This document shows, piece after piece, positions 1-7,401 of a stretch of 19,024 bases of DNA. Position numbers and translations under genes: made by a program. Every line of letters begins with the position of its first letter. Within the stretch, counting starts at the first letter, position 1. Source of the stretch: an uncultured Clostridium sp. (GTDB lineage Bacteria; Bacillota; Clostridia; TANB77; CAG-465); contig CAJLBR010000023.1 in assembly GCA_905204915.1 (NCBI GenBank), positions 1 through 19,024 of the forward strand. Reading direction: 5' to 3'. The notes beneath the pieces were generated by a model. That model did no database searches. It saw only the letters and a program-made list of their open reading frames with translations, and was not told where the DNA came from.

Positions 1-341
1 TCAAGTATTTGTTTTAAATACTTATTCTCTTTCTCTTTAGAATACATTATATTTGTAGCAATTTCATTTTCGGTCTTATATCCTAGAAAAAGTTCACTAT
101 TAAAGAAAAGAGTTAAATTTTCTCTTATTTCAAATTCACCATCTAAAATAAGTCCACCATTTTTAAATAAAATATACGTTCTTAAATAGTCATTATACAT
201 GACACTATCTTCATCTATTTTTATTTCTTTTTTTAAATTTTGTAATTCTCCAGTTGACACTATATTTAACTCTACATCCTTAATTTTTTCTCTAATACTA
301 TTAATATGCTTATTATTATTTAAAACAAATACCTTAATCAT
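1..341 (-). CDS. Partial GT32-like glycosyltransferase (sugar-binding DXD family), 3' end beyond window
   Basis: The ATG at 341-339 opens a frame that runs off the window start (113 codons seen). It follows the upstream stop by 8 bases, with AGGAG as ribosome binding site. Residues about 48-70 read MYNDYLRTYILFKNGGLILD, matching the core of the Gly_transf_sug/GT32 family (S/N-DxLRxxILYKxGGxYLDTD). A family-typical 'FLGY' segment follows about 20 residues later. Members transfer a sugar from a nucleotide donor in capsule, O-antigen or teichoic-like glycan synthesis, in the cytoplasm or at the membrane face. The usual DTD metal site reads DGE here (LDGEFE), a degenerate DXD. The N-terminus before this core is short and weakly conserved. 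Its place as last visible gene of a glycan export operon supports the call; the acceptor and sugar are unknown. Confidence 0.72.
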   Translation of the reverse strand, partial: MIKVFVLNNNKHINSIREKIKDVELNIVSTGELQNLKKEIKIDEDSVMYNDYLRTYILFKNGGLILDGEFEIRENLTLFFNSELFLGYKTENEIATNIMYSKEKENKYLKQIL

Positions 342-349
342 ATTTTCTC

Positions 350-2599
350 CTATTTTTTATTTATTTTTTTTAACATTTTCATTATTCCAGTTTTTTGTAG
401 TAATTTTATTATTCCTCTATATATTGAAAAATTCCACAACACATCTCTAAACTTCTGTAACTTAGTTCTATTTGGAATTTCATCTGGATTATAATAAAAT
501 TGCTTATAATACTCGTTAAATAACATCAAATATCTTTCTGCAATTTCTTCTGTATCCGTTATAGATTTGTCCACCTGCGTTCCATATGATATCATATGAT
601 CAAATGTTGATGTCATTTTATCAACCATATTTTCTATAGAAAAACCATTAACAACTTTATTTCTACATATTTTTTCAAGTTTTTCATCTTTAGCTTCAAT
701 TAATTCTAATATGGCTTTTTTATAGTCACAAATTTCATTTTCGTCATAATTAAAGTTATGTAAATCTTTTTCAACAGACTGATATTTTCTTATAACCCTT
801 CCACAGGTATCATCTATCAATTCTTTTTGGCCACCTACATCAGCAGTAACAACAGGTACTCCCATTGCTAAAGACTCATATGCAATTAGTGTCAATCCTT
901 CTGTTAAAGAGCATACTACAGTAACATCAGCTATTTTATAATAAGGTCTTAAGTCTTTTTTAGAACCTACAATTTCAAAATATTTTTCTATTCCTAACTT
1001 AGATATTTCAGCTTCCATATCTTCTTTAGCTTTGCCGTACCCTGCTGCTATGCAAATAATATCTTTTCTCTCTTTAACTATTTCTGCCACTACTTTAGCT
1101 AATAGTAAAGGTCTTTTTAAATATTCAAATCTACTAGGAAATAATATTATCTTTTTACCAGAGTATTTATTTCTTAACTCTTCCCATCCAGGTATATCAG
1201 AATTTGGATTAAAGTATTTAACATCAGTGCCTATGTATGCTACATCTATATTATCTACTTTTCTATTCATTCTACCTAACATCAAGTCTTTCAAATACTT
1301 TGTGCATGTAAAAGTTCTATCTAAATATTTGCAAATAGCATTTGAGTCTCTTGGATAAGAACCATCTCTCCAACTCCAATCTTCAGCATGTAAATAATCT
1401 GTAAAGATAACATCTGGATGCTTACATTTTAGCCATGGAATAGCATAGTAACCATAAAAGCTATTACTTTCCAGAACTATATCAATATTACGCGACTTTA
1501 TCAAATAAGATATAAAAGGTGCCCAATCCTTTCTATTTAAAAAAGTTGTCAAATCAAAATATTCATCTACAACTTCTTCAAAACTTTGCCTAAACATATA
1601 CTCCCTTGGTTCAGTAGTAACAACAGTTATTTCATAGCCATTTTTCTTTAAACCTGTTAACAAGTTTAAGTTAAATATATCTGCACCTCCAATTACAGAC
1701 CACGGAAAAATACACAATAGTCTCTTTTTTTCACCTTTTACATTAATTGGAGCTTTTTTCCACTCTATTTGATTAGGATAAGTATCAAAATCATAGTTAC
1801 ATGACGTTGGAAACTGTATAGCGCCTACCCTTTCTTTTATTTTATTTCCTTTATTTTTTATATATTTTTCTGCAATTTTTGATTTTTTCTTATCAGAATT
1901 AATACTGTTAAGTCTACCGGTATTCATTCTTCTATACCAAAATCCATAAAAATTCATACGTATAGGGATACATTTTCTTGACAAAAGTGATAACCACATG
2001 TACCAATCTTCATGCACCCCCTTAGGAAGTGTAGGATAATCTTTTACAGACAAAAAATCTTCTTTTCTTATAAAAGCTGCTACAGAAATTAAATTTTCTT
2101 TTCTTTCTGCCATAGTGTCAAACAGTGGAGAATACAGATAATTATCGTCCCCAAAAGTACAAATAGATGTATAAGCAAAAGATGCCATAGGATTAGTTAA
2201 TAATGAAAAATAACCACATTCCAGCATAGTATTATCTATAAGATCATCAGCATCTAAACAAAAAATAATATCTGATTTAGAATTTTGTACTCCGTAATAT
2301 CTAGCAGCTGCAGGGCCACCATTTTTTTTATTTAAAACTCTTATTCGTGAATCCTTATTGCAAATATTTCTTAATACCTCTTCAGTATTAGTATTTGTAC
2401 TACCATCGTTAACAATAATCCACTCCCAAAATGGAAAGGTTTGATTTAAAATACTAATAGTTGTTTGCTCTATGTATTTATCAGCATTATAATATGGAGT
2501 TACTATACTAATCAGCGGTTCACCTGAATTTATTATTTTTCTTTTACTAATAAATGACCCTGGTTCTTTACTAAAGTCAAAATTTTCTTGCTCTTTCAT
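350..2599 (-). CDS. Two-domain glycosyltransferase, GT2 fused to GT4
   Basis: This 749-residue protein carries two catalytic modules. Residues about 28-240 form a GT-A fold GT2 domain: SIVTPYYNAD at the start, the NDGS motif at 64-67, the DXD-type motif CLDADD around 114-119, and HEDW near 196-199 as the likely catalytic-base region. Residues about 290-680 form a GT-B fold GT4 domain: IGGAD at 303-307, FPSRFEYLKRP near 487-497, and an E-x7-E pair (E567 and E575) in SLTEGLTLIAYESLAMG. No signal peptide is seen; the basic C-terminal tail may touch the membrane. Both domains look intact, so the protein probably adds two sugars in sequence while building the polysaccharide exported by the neighbouring ABC transporter. 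AGGTAGGA precedes the ATG, 7 bases after the upstream stop. Sugars and linkage cannot be deduced. Confidence 0.9.
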   Translation of the reverse strand: MKEQENFDFSKEPGSFISKRKIINSGEPLISIVTPYYNADKYIEQTTISILNQTFPFWEWIIVNDGSTNTNTEEVLRNICNKDSRIRVLNKKNGGPAAARYYGVQNSKSDIIFCLDADDLIDNTMLECGYFSLLTNPMASFAYTSICTFGDDNYLYSPLFDTMAERKENLISVAAFIRKEDFLSVKDYPTLPKGVHEDWYMWLSLLSRKCIPIRMNFYGFWYRRMNTGRLNSINSDKKKSKIAEKYIKNKGNKIKERVGAIQFPTSCNYDFDTYPNQIEWKKAPINVKGEKKRLLCIFPWSVIGGADIFNLNLLTGLKKNGYEITVVTTEPREYMFRQSFEEVVDEYFDLTTFLNRKDWAPFISYLIKSRNIDIVLESNSFYGYYAIPWLKCKHPDVIFTDYLHAEDWSWRDGSYPRDSNAICKYLDRTFTCTKYLKDLMLGRMNRKVDNIDVAYIGTDVKYFNPNSDIPGWEELRNKYSGKKIILFPSRFEYLKRPLLLAKVVAEIVKERKDIICIAAGYGKAKEDMEAEISKLGIEKYFEIVGSKKDLRPYYKIADVTVVCSLTEGLTLIAYESLAMGVPVVTADVGGQKELIDDTCGRVIRKYQSVEKDLHNFNYDENEICDYKKAILELIEAKDEKLEKICRNKVVNGFSIENMVDKMTSTFDHMISYGTQVDKSITDTEEIAERYLMLFNEYYKQFYYNPDEIPNRTKLQKFRDVLWNFSIYRGIIKLLQKTGIMKMLKKINKK

Positions 2600-2606
2600 A
2601 ATCGTC

Positions 2607-4010
2607 CTACCTTTTTAATATATCTTTTATCTTTTTTATAAATTTATAACTTTTGCTAGAATAAATACTAACTAACTCTTTATTTTTTTCTTCTTCCATT
2701 TTTTTTATTGATTTATATTCATTCTCTAAATATTCCATTCTAGAATCTGCCCAGTCTTTATACTCTAAGTGTTCTTTCCAGTTTTTTTCAATTCTATTTT
2801 TGCTACATTCATTTATTTTCCCGAGTTTGCTATCAATTAAAATAAAATTTCTTATTACCTCAAAAAAATTATGTTCATACGTAAAGTTATTATTTCTATA
2901 TACATATAGATTTTTATCAATATCAAGGTTTTTCTTAACAAAATTATAATTATACTCAACTATTTCATCAATCTGTTCTTTATTCAATGAACAAACTTGA
3001 GTAACTAATTCATCTTGATTAACTCCATTTAAATTATTACCAGAAAAATTTTCACACTGTGCCTTGAGTATATTTTGCGAATTTACTATTCCTTTTACTT
3101 TCTTATCATATCCACCTATAATTGCGAGCCTTTTAGAAGCCATGGCCTCTATAATACATCTATCTACACCTATAACCAAATCGTTATTCTTAATAATTTG
3201 TGAAATATCGGTTGCTGCGCCCAATAAAGAAATCTTTCCTTCATGTATACCACTACTTTTTATATATTCATCTACTTTCTTTTTATCTGGTCCATCTCCT
3301 ACTATATTTAAATGCAAATTTTTGCCCAATGAATCATCTAGCTTTTTAAACAAGTCAATTCCACAAAATATAGAATTCAATTTTTCTTCCCTTAATCGTC
3401 CTATTATAAGAATATTTTCTATTTTGAAAATTCTATTTAAACCACAATCATACTCATCTAAGGAAATACTATTTGGAATAATAATCATTTTTTCTTGATT
3501 TATGTTATACCTCTTAGCTGTATAGTCAGCTATTGATTGTGTAATTGCAACAATTTTGCAAGAGCAGAAGAATAACAAATTAAACAATTCTTTATATATC
3601 GGATAATTCTTTTCAAACCAATCATATATATTTAGTTTTTTATCTACAATCATACTAAAAGATGTATGTAAATATGTCACATATGGAGTATTTGTTAATA
3701 AACAAGCTGGTAATAAATCTGTCATTAAAGAAAATTGATTTATATGTACCTGATCTACATTATTATTTTTTATTATATCAACTAAAATTTTTATTCTATC
3801 ATAGTCAAAATAATTTTTATTAGTAAATTCAAAATTGTAAAACTTAATCCCTTTTTCTTTAAGTTTTTGAACATAAATTCCATTATTTGCAACTACTATT
3901 ACATTATATCCTTTTTTCTTTAGAGAAATCGCCTGATTAATAACATAAGTTTCGACTCCTCCTATTCCCATATTTTCTAAACATAACATAATTGATCTTT
4001 GATTATTCAT
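2607..4010 (-). CDS. GT4-family glycosyltransferase
   Basis: A GT-B fold glycosyltransferase of 467 residues that probably adds one sugar to the exported glycan. Visible motifs are the N-terminal GIGGVET loop (15-21), IPNSI near 178-182, IIGRLREEK at 202-210 (start of the second Rossmann domain), VGDGP at 237-241, and CIIEAMASKR around 285-294, which holds the second Glu of the usual E-x7-E pair. The first Glu position is not obviously kept, as in GT4 subsets that read VGVGRxxxEAMA here. The C-terminal ~60 residues are highly charged, probably helical, and end in a basic tail. I chose the ATG at 4010 because GAGG lies 5 bases upstream; the longer frame from 4043 would run back into the ABC ATPase gene, whose TGA stop is at 4018-4020. 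The gap between the two genes is only 7 bases. Confidence 0.88.
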   Translation of the reverse strand: MNNQRSIMLCLENMGIGGVETYVINQAISLKKKGYNVIVVANNGIYVQKLKEKGIKFYNFEFTNKNYFDYDRIKILVDIIKNNNVDQVHINQFSLMTDLLPACLLTNTPYVTYLHTSFSMIVDKKLNIYDWFEKNYPIYKELFNLLFFCSCKIVAITQSIADYTAKRYNINQEKMIIIPNSISLDEYDCGLNRIFKIENILIIGRLREEKLNSIFCGIDLFKKLDDSLGKNLHLNIVGDGPDKKKVDEYIKSSGIHEGKISLLGAATDISQIIKNNDLVIGVDRCIIEAMASKRLAIIGGYDKKVKGIVNSQNILKAQCENFSGNNLNGVNQDELVTQVCSLNKEQIDEIVEYNYNFVKKNLDIDKNLYVYRNNNFTYEHNFFEVIRNFILIDSKLGKINECSKNRIEKNWKEHLEYKDWADSRMEYLENEYKSIKKMEEEKNKELVSIYSSKSYKFIKKIKDILKR

Positions 4011-4017
4011 AATTACC

Positions 4018-4770
4018 TCATCCTTGTTCTTTAAGATAAGCATCTATAACTTCATCAGTTGCACCATCCATCTTCAAAGTACCATTATAAAGCCATACTG
4101 CTCTATCGCAAAAACTTTTAACTTGTCCTATGCTGTGAGAAACAAAAACCATAGTTTTTCCTTCAGCTTTTAGTTCTTTCATTTTGTCCAAGCATTTTGC
4201 TTGGAAATGTGCATCTCCAACGGCAAGTATTTCATCAATAAGTAAAATTTCTGCTTGAACATTTACCGCTATAGAAAAAGCAAGTCTCATATACATACCT
4301 GAAGAATAAGTTCTTACTGGCGTATCAATATATTCTCCTAGTTCAGAAAAATCAATTATTTTATCTATGATTGGATCAACATCTTTTCTTCCAAGTCCAT
4401 ACATAGATGCATTAAAATATATATTTTCTCTTCCAGTAAAATCTGTATTAAATCCAGCACCAAGTTCAATCATACTAGAAATTTTTCCATTAATAGTTAT
4501 AGTTCCCTGTTCTGGGTATATTATTTTATTTAATAATTTCAAAAGAGTGGATTTACCAGATCCATTAACTCCAATAAGAGCTACTGATTGTCCTCTTTTT
4601 ATATCTAGATTTATATCTTTCAAAACTACATGCTTAGTCTTTTTGTTTCTTTTTAAATTAGCAAGTCTTTCTTTTAGAAAGTAGGCCTTATCTTCATAAA
4701 CTGTAAATTCTTTAGTCATATTTTTAACTGAAATAACTATATCATCTTTTTTCTTAGTTTTTTTAGCCAC
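4018..4770 (-). CDS. ABC transporter ATPase for polysaccharide/teichoic acid export (Wzt/TagH-like)
   Basis: The cytoplasmic ATP-binding subunit that powers export of a lipid-linked glycan through the permease encoded just upstream. With the GTG start at 4770 it has 250 residues. Walker A is GVNGSGKST (67-75), the signature is degenerate (YSSGM, 155-159) as is typical of this subfamily, Walker B is ILLIDE (175-180) and the switch His is H212 in VSHS. The segment MIELGAGFNTDFTGRENIY is characteristic of Wzt/RfbB/TagH ATPases. The C-terminal carbohydrate-binding domain of O-antigen-type Wzt is absent, so export is probably not gated by a cap recognised on this subunit. The frame could open at a TTG at 4791, but AGGAGG lies inside that extension, 9 bases before the GTG; the GTG start also clears the permease stop by 4 bases. 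Confidence 0.93.
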   Translation of the reverse strand: MAKKTKKKDDIVISVKNMTKEFTVYEDKAYFLKERLANLKRNKKTKHVVLKDINLDIKRGQSVALIGVNGSGKSTLLKLLNKIIYPEQGTITINGKISSMIELGAGFNTDFTGRENIYFNASMYGLGRKDVDPIIDKIIDFSELGEYIDTPVRTYSSGMYMRLAFSIAVNVQAEILLIDEILAVGDAHFQAKCLDKMKELKAEGKTMVFVSHSIGQVKSFCDRAVWLYNGTLKMDGATDEVIDAYLKEQG

Positions 4771-4774
4771 TTTT

Positions 4775-5557
4775 TTAAACCTCCTCTGCAAAACGTCTTT
4801 GTAATTTGTTAAATGTTAAATAACCAATTACAAGCATAGCAAATGCAATCAAATAAACTATGCCAAGACTAGAAAAATCTGGTAATTGCTTATTATACAA
4901 AATGTTTTGATACTGTTCCATAATTAAAGTCATTGGATTTAATCTATACACTTTTAAAAATTTCTCAGGGACCATAGAAATGCTATATAAAATTGGACAC
5001 GCATACATCCAAATCATCATAACTGGATTCATAATGTATTGTACGTCTCTTATATATACATTTCCAGCTGATAATACCATTATTAATCCTAATGAGAATA
5101 TTGCCTGTGCTAATACTATTACTGGTAAAAACAACGCTGTCCATGATATTCCAACACCTGATACAAGTAAAGCTATAAATATAATAACAGCACTGAAAAA
5201 ATACTGAATTGTATTACTTATAACTACCGCAAGAGGAAGTATTTCTCTTGGAAAATATACTTTTTTTAATATACTCGCATTATTGGAAACACAAGTTGTT
5301 CCAACCGCAATTGTGTTAGCAAATGCATTCCAAGGCATTAAACAAATAAATAGGTATATTGAATAATGTTCAATATTTGATCTAAATACAAATTGAAATA
5401 CGACGGAATAGACACATAACATAAGTAATGGGTTTAATAAAGTCCATAAAAATCCAAAAAAAGAACCTTTGTATCTACCATTTATGTCCTGTTTTACCAA
5501 AGTTTTAAGCATATGCCTATATTGATAAATTTCTTTAATTTTTTCTACTATTTTCAT
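4775..5557 (-). CDS. ABC-2 type polysaccharide export permease (Wzm/TagG-like)
   Basis: The membrane subunit of the glycan exporter: 260 residues with about six hydrophobic segments. After a short amphipathic N-terminus the conserved stretch DINGRYKGSFFGFLWTLLNP (roughly 24-43) is the hallmark of Wzm/TagG/RfbA permeases, followed by the first membrane span. The IYLFICLMPWNAFANTI region and the late VYRLNPMTLIMEQYQNILY segment (before the last span) are also typical. It pairs with the ATPase gene that starts 4 bases after its stop. It is the first gene of the operon, with AAGGAG upstream of the ATG and an extended -10 promoter 24 bases before the expected start of translation. The exported material could be a teichoic acid, capsule or other undecaprenyl-linked glycan; the sequence does not decide which. 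Confidence 0.93.
   Translation of the reverse strand: MKIVEKIKEIYQYRHMLKTLVKQDINGRYKGSFFGFLWTLLNPLLMLCVYSVVFQFVFRSNIEHYSIYLFICLMPWNAFANTIAVGTTCVSNNASILKKVYFPREILPLAVVISNTIQYFFSAVIIFIALLVSGVGISWTALFLPVIVLAQAIFSLGLIMVLSAGNVYIRDVQYIMNPVMMIWMYACPILYSISMVPEKFLKVYRLNPMTLIMEQYQNILYNKQLPDFSSLGIVYLIAFAMLVIGYLTFNKLQRRFAEEV
4780..4785 (-). promoter_or_regulatory. Ribosome binding site deciding the GTG start of the ABC ATPase gene
   Basis: The minus strand reads AGGAGG here, a perfect Shine-Dalgarno, with 9 bases to the GTG at 4770-4768. The site is embedded in the last codons (Glu-Glu-Val) of the permease, which links translation of the two subunits. Confidence 0.85.
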
Positions 5558-5587
5558 ATCTCTCTCCTTAAAAATAATTACTCTGCA

Positions 5588-5596
5588 ATTATATCA
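5588..5596 (-). promoter_or_regulatory. Extended -10 promoter of the glycan export operon
   Basis: The minus strand reads TGATATAAT, a TGn-TATAAT extended -10 element. No good -35 is seen at 17 or 18 bases upstream (TTTTAT), which fits an extended -10 promoter. Transcription should begin near 5581, giving a leader of about 24 bases to the permease ATG. Confidence 0.75.
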
Positions 5597-5603
5597 TAAC
5601 ATC

Positions 5604-5625
5604 CTAAAAAATAAAAGTTTTTTAG
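5604..5625. promoter_or_regulatory. 8-bp inverted repeat over the -35 region of the export operon promoter
   Basis: CTAAAAAA and TTTTTTAG flank a 6-base centre. The repeat lies where a -35 hexamer would sit relative to the extended -10 at 5588-5593. It could be an operator, but it is made almost wholly of A and T and could be chance. Confidence 0.3.
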
Positions 5626-5662
5626 ACAAAAAAGTGCATTTTATTGGTGATGAAAGGCAAAA

Positions 5663-5691
5663 AACAAGGGACTATTTAAAAGTCCCTCGTT
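5663..5691 (-). terminator. Rho-independent terminator after the two anchored-protein genes
   Basis: On the minus strand an 11-bp stem (AACGAGGGACT with AGTCCCTTGTT, one G-U pair) with a 7-base loop is followed by six T. It begins at the stop codon of the gene ending at 5695 and separates that unit from the export operon promoter. The plus strand also has a T run after the stem, so it could work in both directions. Confidence 0.9.
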
Positions 5692-5694
5692 TTT

Positions 5695-6420
5695 TTAAAA
5701 TTCTATATTACTAATTTTGTATGTTCCATCTTCTACAACACCTGTTAATTTCATTGTTTTAGTTTCATATTCTAAAAGTTCCATAGTTAAAGGGCTTCTA
5801 TAACTTACTTCATAAACATACTTGCCATTTTCGTTTGAAATTAATTTTTGTGAAAGGAAATCACACGCATTTCCAGACCAGCCCCATGTCGCAAAAGCAG
5901 CTTTACCATTTATTTCAATGATATTTTGCTTTCCACCAAATTTAAAATTATTAAATAAACTTTCTATTCCCTCATCAGTTAAAAATACATTTAATTTTGC
6001 TTTAAATTCAGAATAATCTGTATTAGTTATATAATAACTTACCCCATCATTTTCTACTACTTCAAAAGAATCAATTTCTTGATAGTTAACATCTTTTTGC
6101 ATAACATTATAAAAAATAGCTGTAGCATCTCCAGAATTATATATCTGCAAAATTCTTTTAGCATAATCTTCATTATATTTATTTGTATCTATACTTGTAC
6201 TATTTTCTTCTTTAGCATTATTTTCCTCTTTATTTTGTACAGTTTGACCATCTTTTTCATCTTCTTTTGACTGCAAATCTGATATTGCATTTTCCATATT
6301 TTCAATTTGTTTATCCTTAGACTTTGAATCCATAAATATATAGATTGAAAAAGCTGCAACACAAATTAATACTACCACTAGTATTATAATTATAACTTTA
6401 TTTGATTTATTTTTTTCCAT
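5695..6420 (-). CDS. Membrane-anchored extracytoplasmic protein of unknown function
   Basis: I do not recognise this 241-residue protein with confidence. One membrane span (about 9-30) follows a short basic N-terminus (KNKSNK), so it should be anchored with the bulk outside. Residues 31-78 form a polar, Glu/Lys/Asn-rich linker with a possible short coiled coil. The rest looks like a compact alpha/beta domain with short helices (YAKRILQIYNSG) and later strands; the segment AAFATWGWSGNACDFLS is the most distinctive, and two strand-like stretches (YVYEVSYRSP, KTMKLTGVV) end the protein. A remote relation to IseA-like or other NTF2-like envelope domains is conceivable but unproven. It is second in a two-gene unit (stop-to-start gap 20 bases, AAAGGAAAG ribosome binding site), and its TAA overlaps the terminator. 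Confidence 0.8.
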   Translation of the reverse strand: MEKNKSNKVIIIILVVVLICVAAFSIYIFMDSKSKDKQIENMENAISDLQSKEDEKDGQTVQNKEENNAKEENSTSIDTNKYNEDYAKRILQIYNSGDATAIFYNVMQKDVNYQEIDSFEVVENDGVSYYITNTDYSEFKAKLNVFLTDEGIESLFNNFKFGGKQNIIEINGKAAFATWGWSGNACDFLSQKLISNENGKYVYEVSYRSPLTMELLEYETKTMKLTGVVEDGTYKISNIEF

Positions 6421-6440
6421 ATTATCTTTCCTTTAACATT

Positions 6441-7292
6441 TTACATAGTTACAGTTTGAGTAACTGTTTTTAATCCTACATTCATATGTGAACTAAGTCC
6501 AACTAACTCTAGCACTTTAGAGTCATGGTAATCAATGCATAAATTTCCATTCTTTATGTACACAACTACATTACCATTTAAATTTTTAGAAAGATTTTCA
6601 ATATACTCACTATTTTCTTTGTTTATATTACTTACATTTTCTACAGGAGCAGTTATATCTCCATTAGTAGATTTAAGTAAAGTTTCTCTAGATATATGAG
6701 ATACTACATCATTTAAAATAGCCTTTGCTACTTCAACATTTGTGCTATTATATAGTTTTATTACTTCCTCATTTGTCATTTCTTTTCCTGTTTTTGTATC
6801 TACATTCATAGAAATAGAATCATGACTTTCATAATATGGTCCATCAATACTATCAGATGAAATAACTGAATCATTTAATTTATAATATGATGATTCTATA
6901 TTAGAATTTTTTTCGTAATTAAATTCTGCCACATATTTTAAACCTGAACTTATAGTACGGTTATCAACTTTTTCTTTTACTTTAGCTGCAAATTCTTTAT
7001 TTATTCCTTCAAAATTTGCTATATATTCTACTCCATAGTCTCCATCATTAAATATTTTATTTTCCTTTTTAGTAACATCTTCTTCAGAAGCTTTTGCATC
7101 ACTTTCCTTTTTGACACTTTCAGTTGATTTTTCTGTTTCTACTCCTGAATCTTTTTCTTCTAATTTTTTATCCGAATTGTTGCCACTCGCAAATTTAGTT
7201 GTAATAAGATAAGTAGCTGTTACTGCAACTACAGCAGTTATTATAATAGCAATTACAATCCCTACTACACTTTTTTTATTATCATTTTTCAT
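6441..7292 (-). CDS. Membrane-anchored extracytoplasmic protein, possibly DUF3298/RsiV-like
   Basis: A 283-residue protein with an N-terminal span (about 8-31), a Lys/Glu/Ser-rich linker (35-80) and an outside domain. The domain has strands, then SMNVDTKTGKEMTNEEVIKL, a long helix region, and a C-terminal KNGNLCIDYHDSKVLEL stretch. The 'D-x-K-TGK-x-(L/M)T' turn followed by a helix, and a late 'NGNL-x-I-x-Y' strand, recall DUF3298 domains of RsiV/PdaC-type proteins; this is a weak by-eye match and I give no function. The ATG at 7292 is chosen: GGGGG lies 8 bases upstream, and the longer frame from 7325 would start upstream of the promoter -10. It is the first gene of a two-gene unit with another anchored protein, between the elongasome genes and the glycan exporter, which hints at an envelope role. 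Confidence 0.8.
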   Translation of the reverse strand: MKNDNKKSVVGIVIAIIITAVVAVTATYLITTKFASGNNSDKKLEEKDSGVETEKSTESVKKESDAKASEEDVTKKENKIFNDGDYGVEYIANFEGINKEFAAKVKEKVDNRTISSGLKYVAEFNYEKNSNIESSYYKLNDSVISSDSIDGPYYESHDSISMNVDTKTGKEMTNEEVIKLYNSTNVEVAKAILNDVVSHISRETLLKSTNGDITAPVENVSNINKENSEYIENLSKNLNGNVVVYIKNGNLCIDYHDSKVLELVGLSSHMNVGLKTVTQTVTM

Positions 7293-7313
7293 ACATAAAG
7301 CCCCCATAAGTCC

Positions 7314-7342
7314 ATAATAACACAAACAATATAATTATTCAA
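7314..7342 (-). promoter_or_regulatory. SigA-type promoter of the anchored-protein pair
   Basis: The minus strand reads TTGAAT (7342-7337), a 17-base spacer, then TATTAT (7319-7314). The expected transcript start is near 7307, about 15 bases before the ATG at 7292. The promoter lies directly after the pbp2 terminator, so the pair is an independent unit. Confidence 0.82.
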
Positions 7343-7350
7343 CATTTTTT

Positions 7351-7401
7351 CACAAAAAATAGACTTAAAATGACGCTTCAAAACGTCATCTCAAGTCTAT
7401 T
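7351..7401 (-). terminator. Strong Rho-independent terminator after pbp2
   Basis: An 18-bp stem (arms 7358-7375 and 7384-7401, two G-U pairs on the RNA) with an 8-base loop is followed by a T run on the minus strand. The pbp2 TAA at 7402-7400 lies within the base of the stem. This closes the DUF4321-radC-mre-pbp2 unit. Confidence 0.93.

Noticed and set aside
199..450. Plus-strand hydrophobic frame across the GT32-like and GT2-GT4 gene junction
   Set aside because: A/T-rich antisense of Lys/Asn-rich coding sequence commonly reads as Phe/Leu/Ile; no start signal supports it.
6441..7292. RsiV-type anti-sigma factor
   Set aside because: The DUF3298-like pattern is weak, the short N-terminal tail has no anti-sigma domain, and no sigma factor gene is adjacent.
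7293..7325. 11-residue extension of the first anchored protein
   Set aside because: It begins upstream of the -10 element; the ATG at 7292 has GGGGG at the right distance and leads directly into the basic tail and span.
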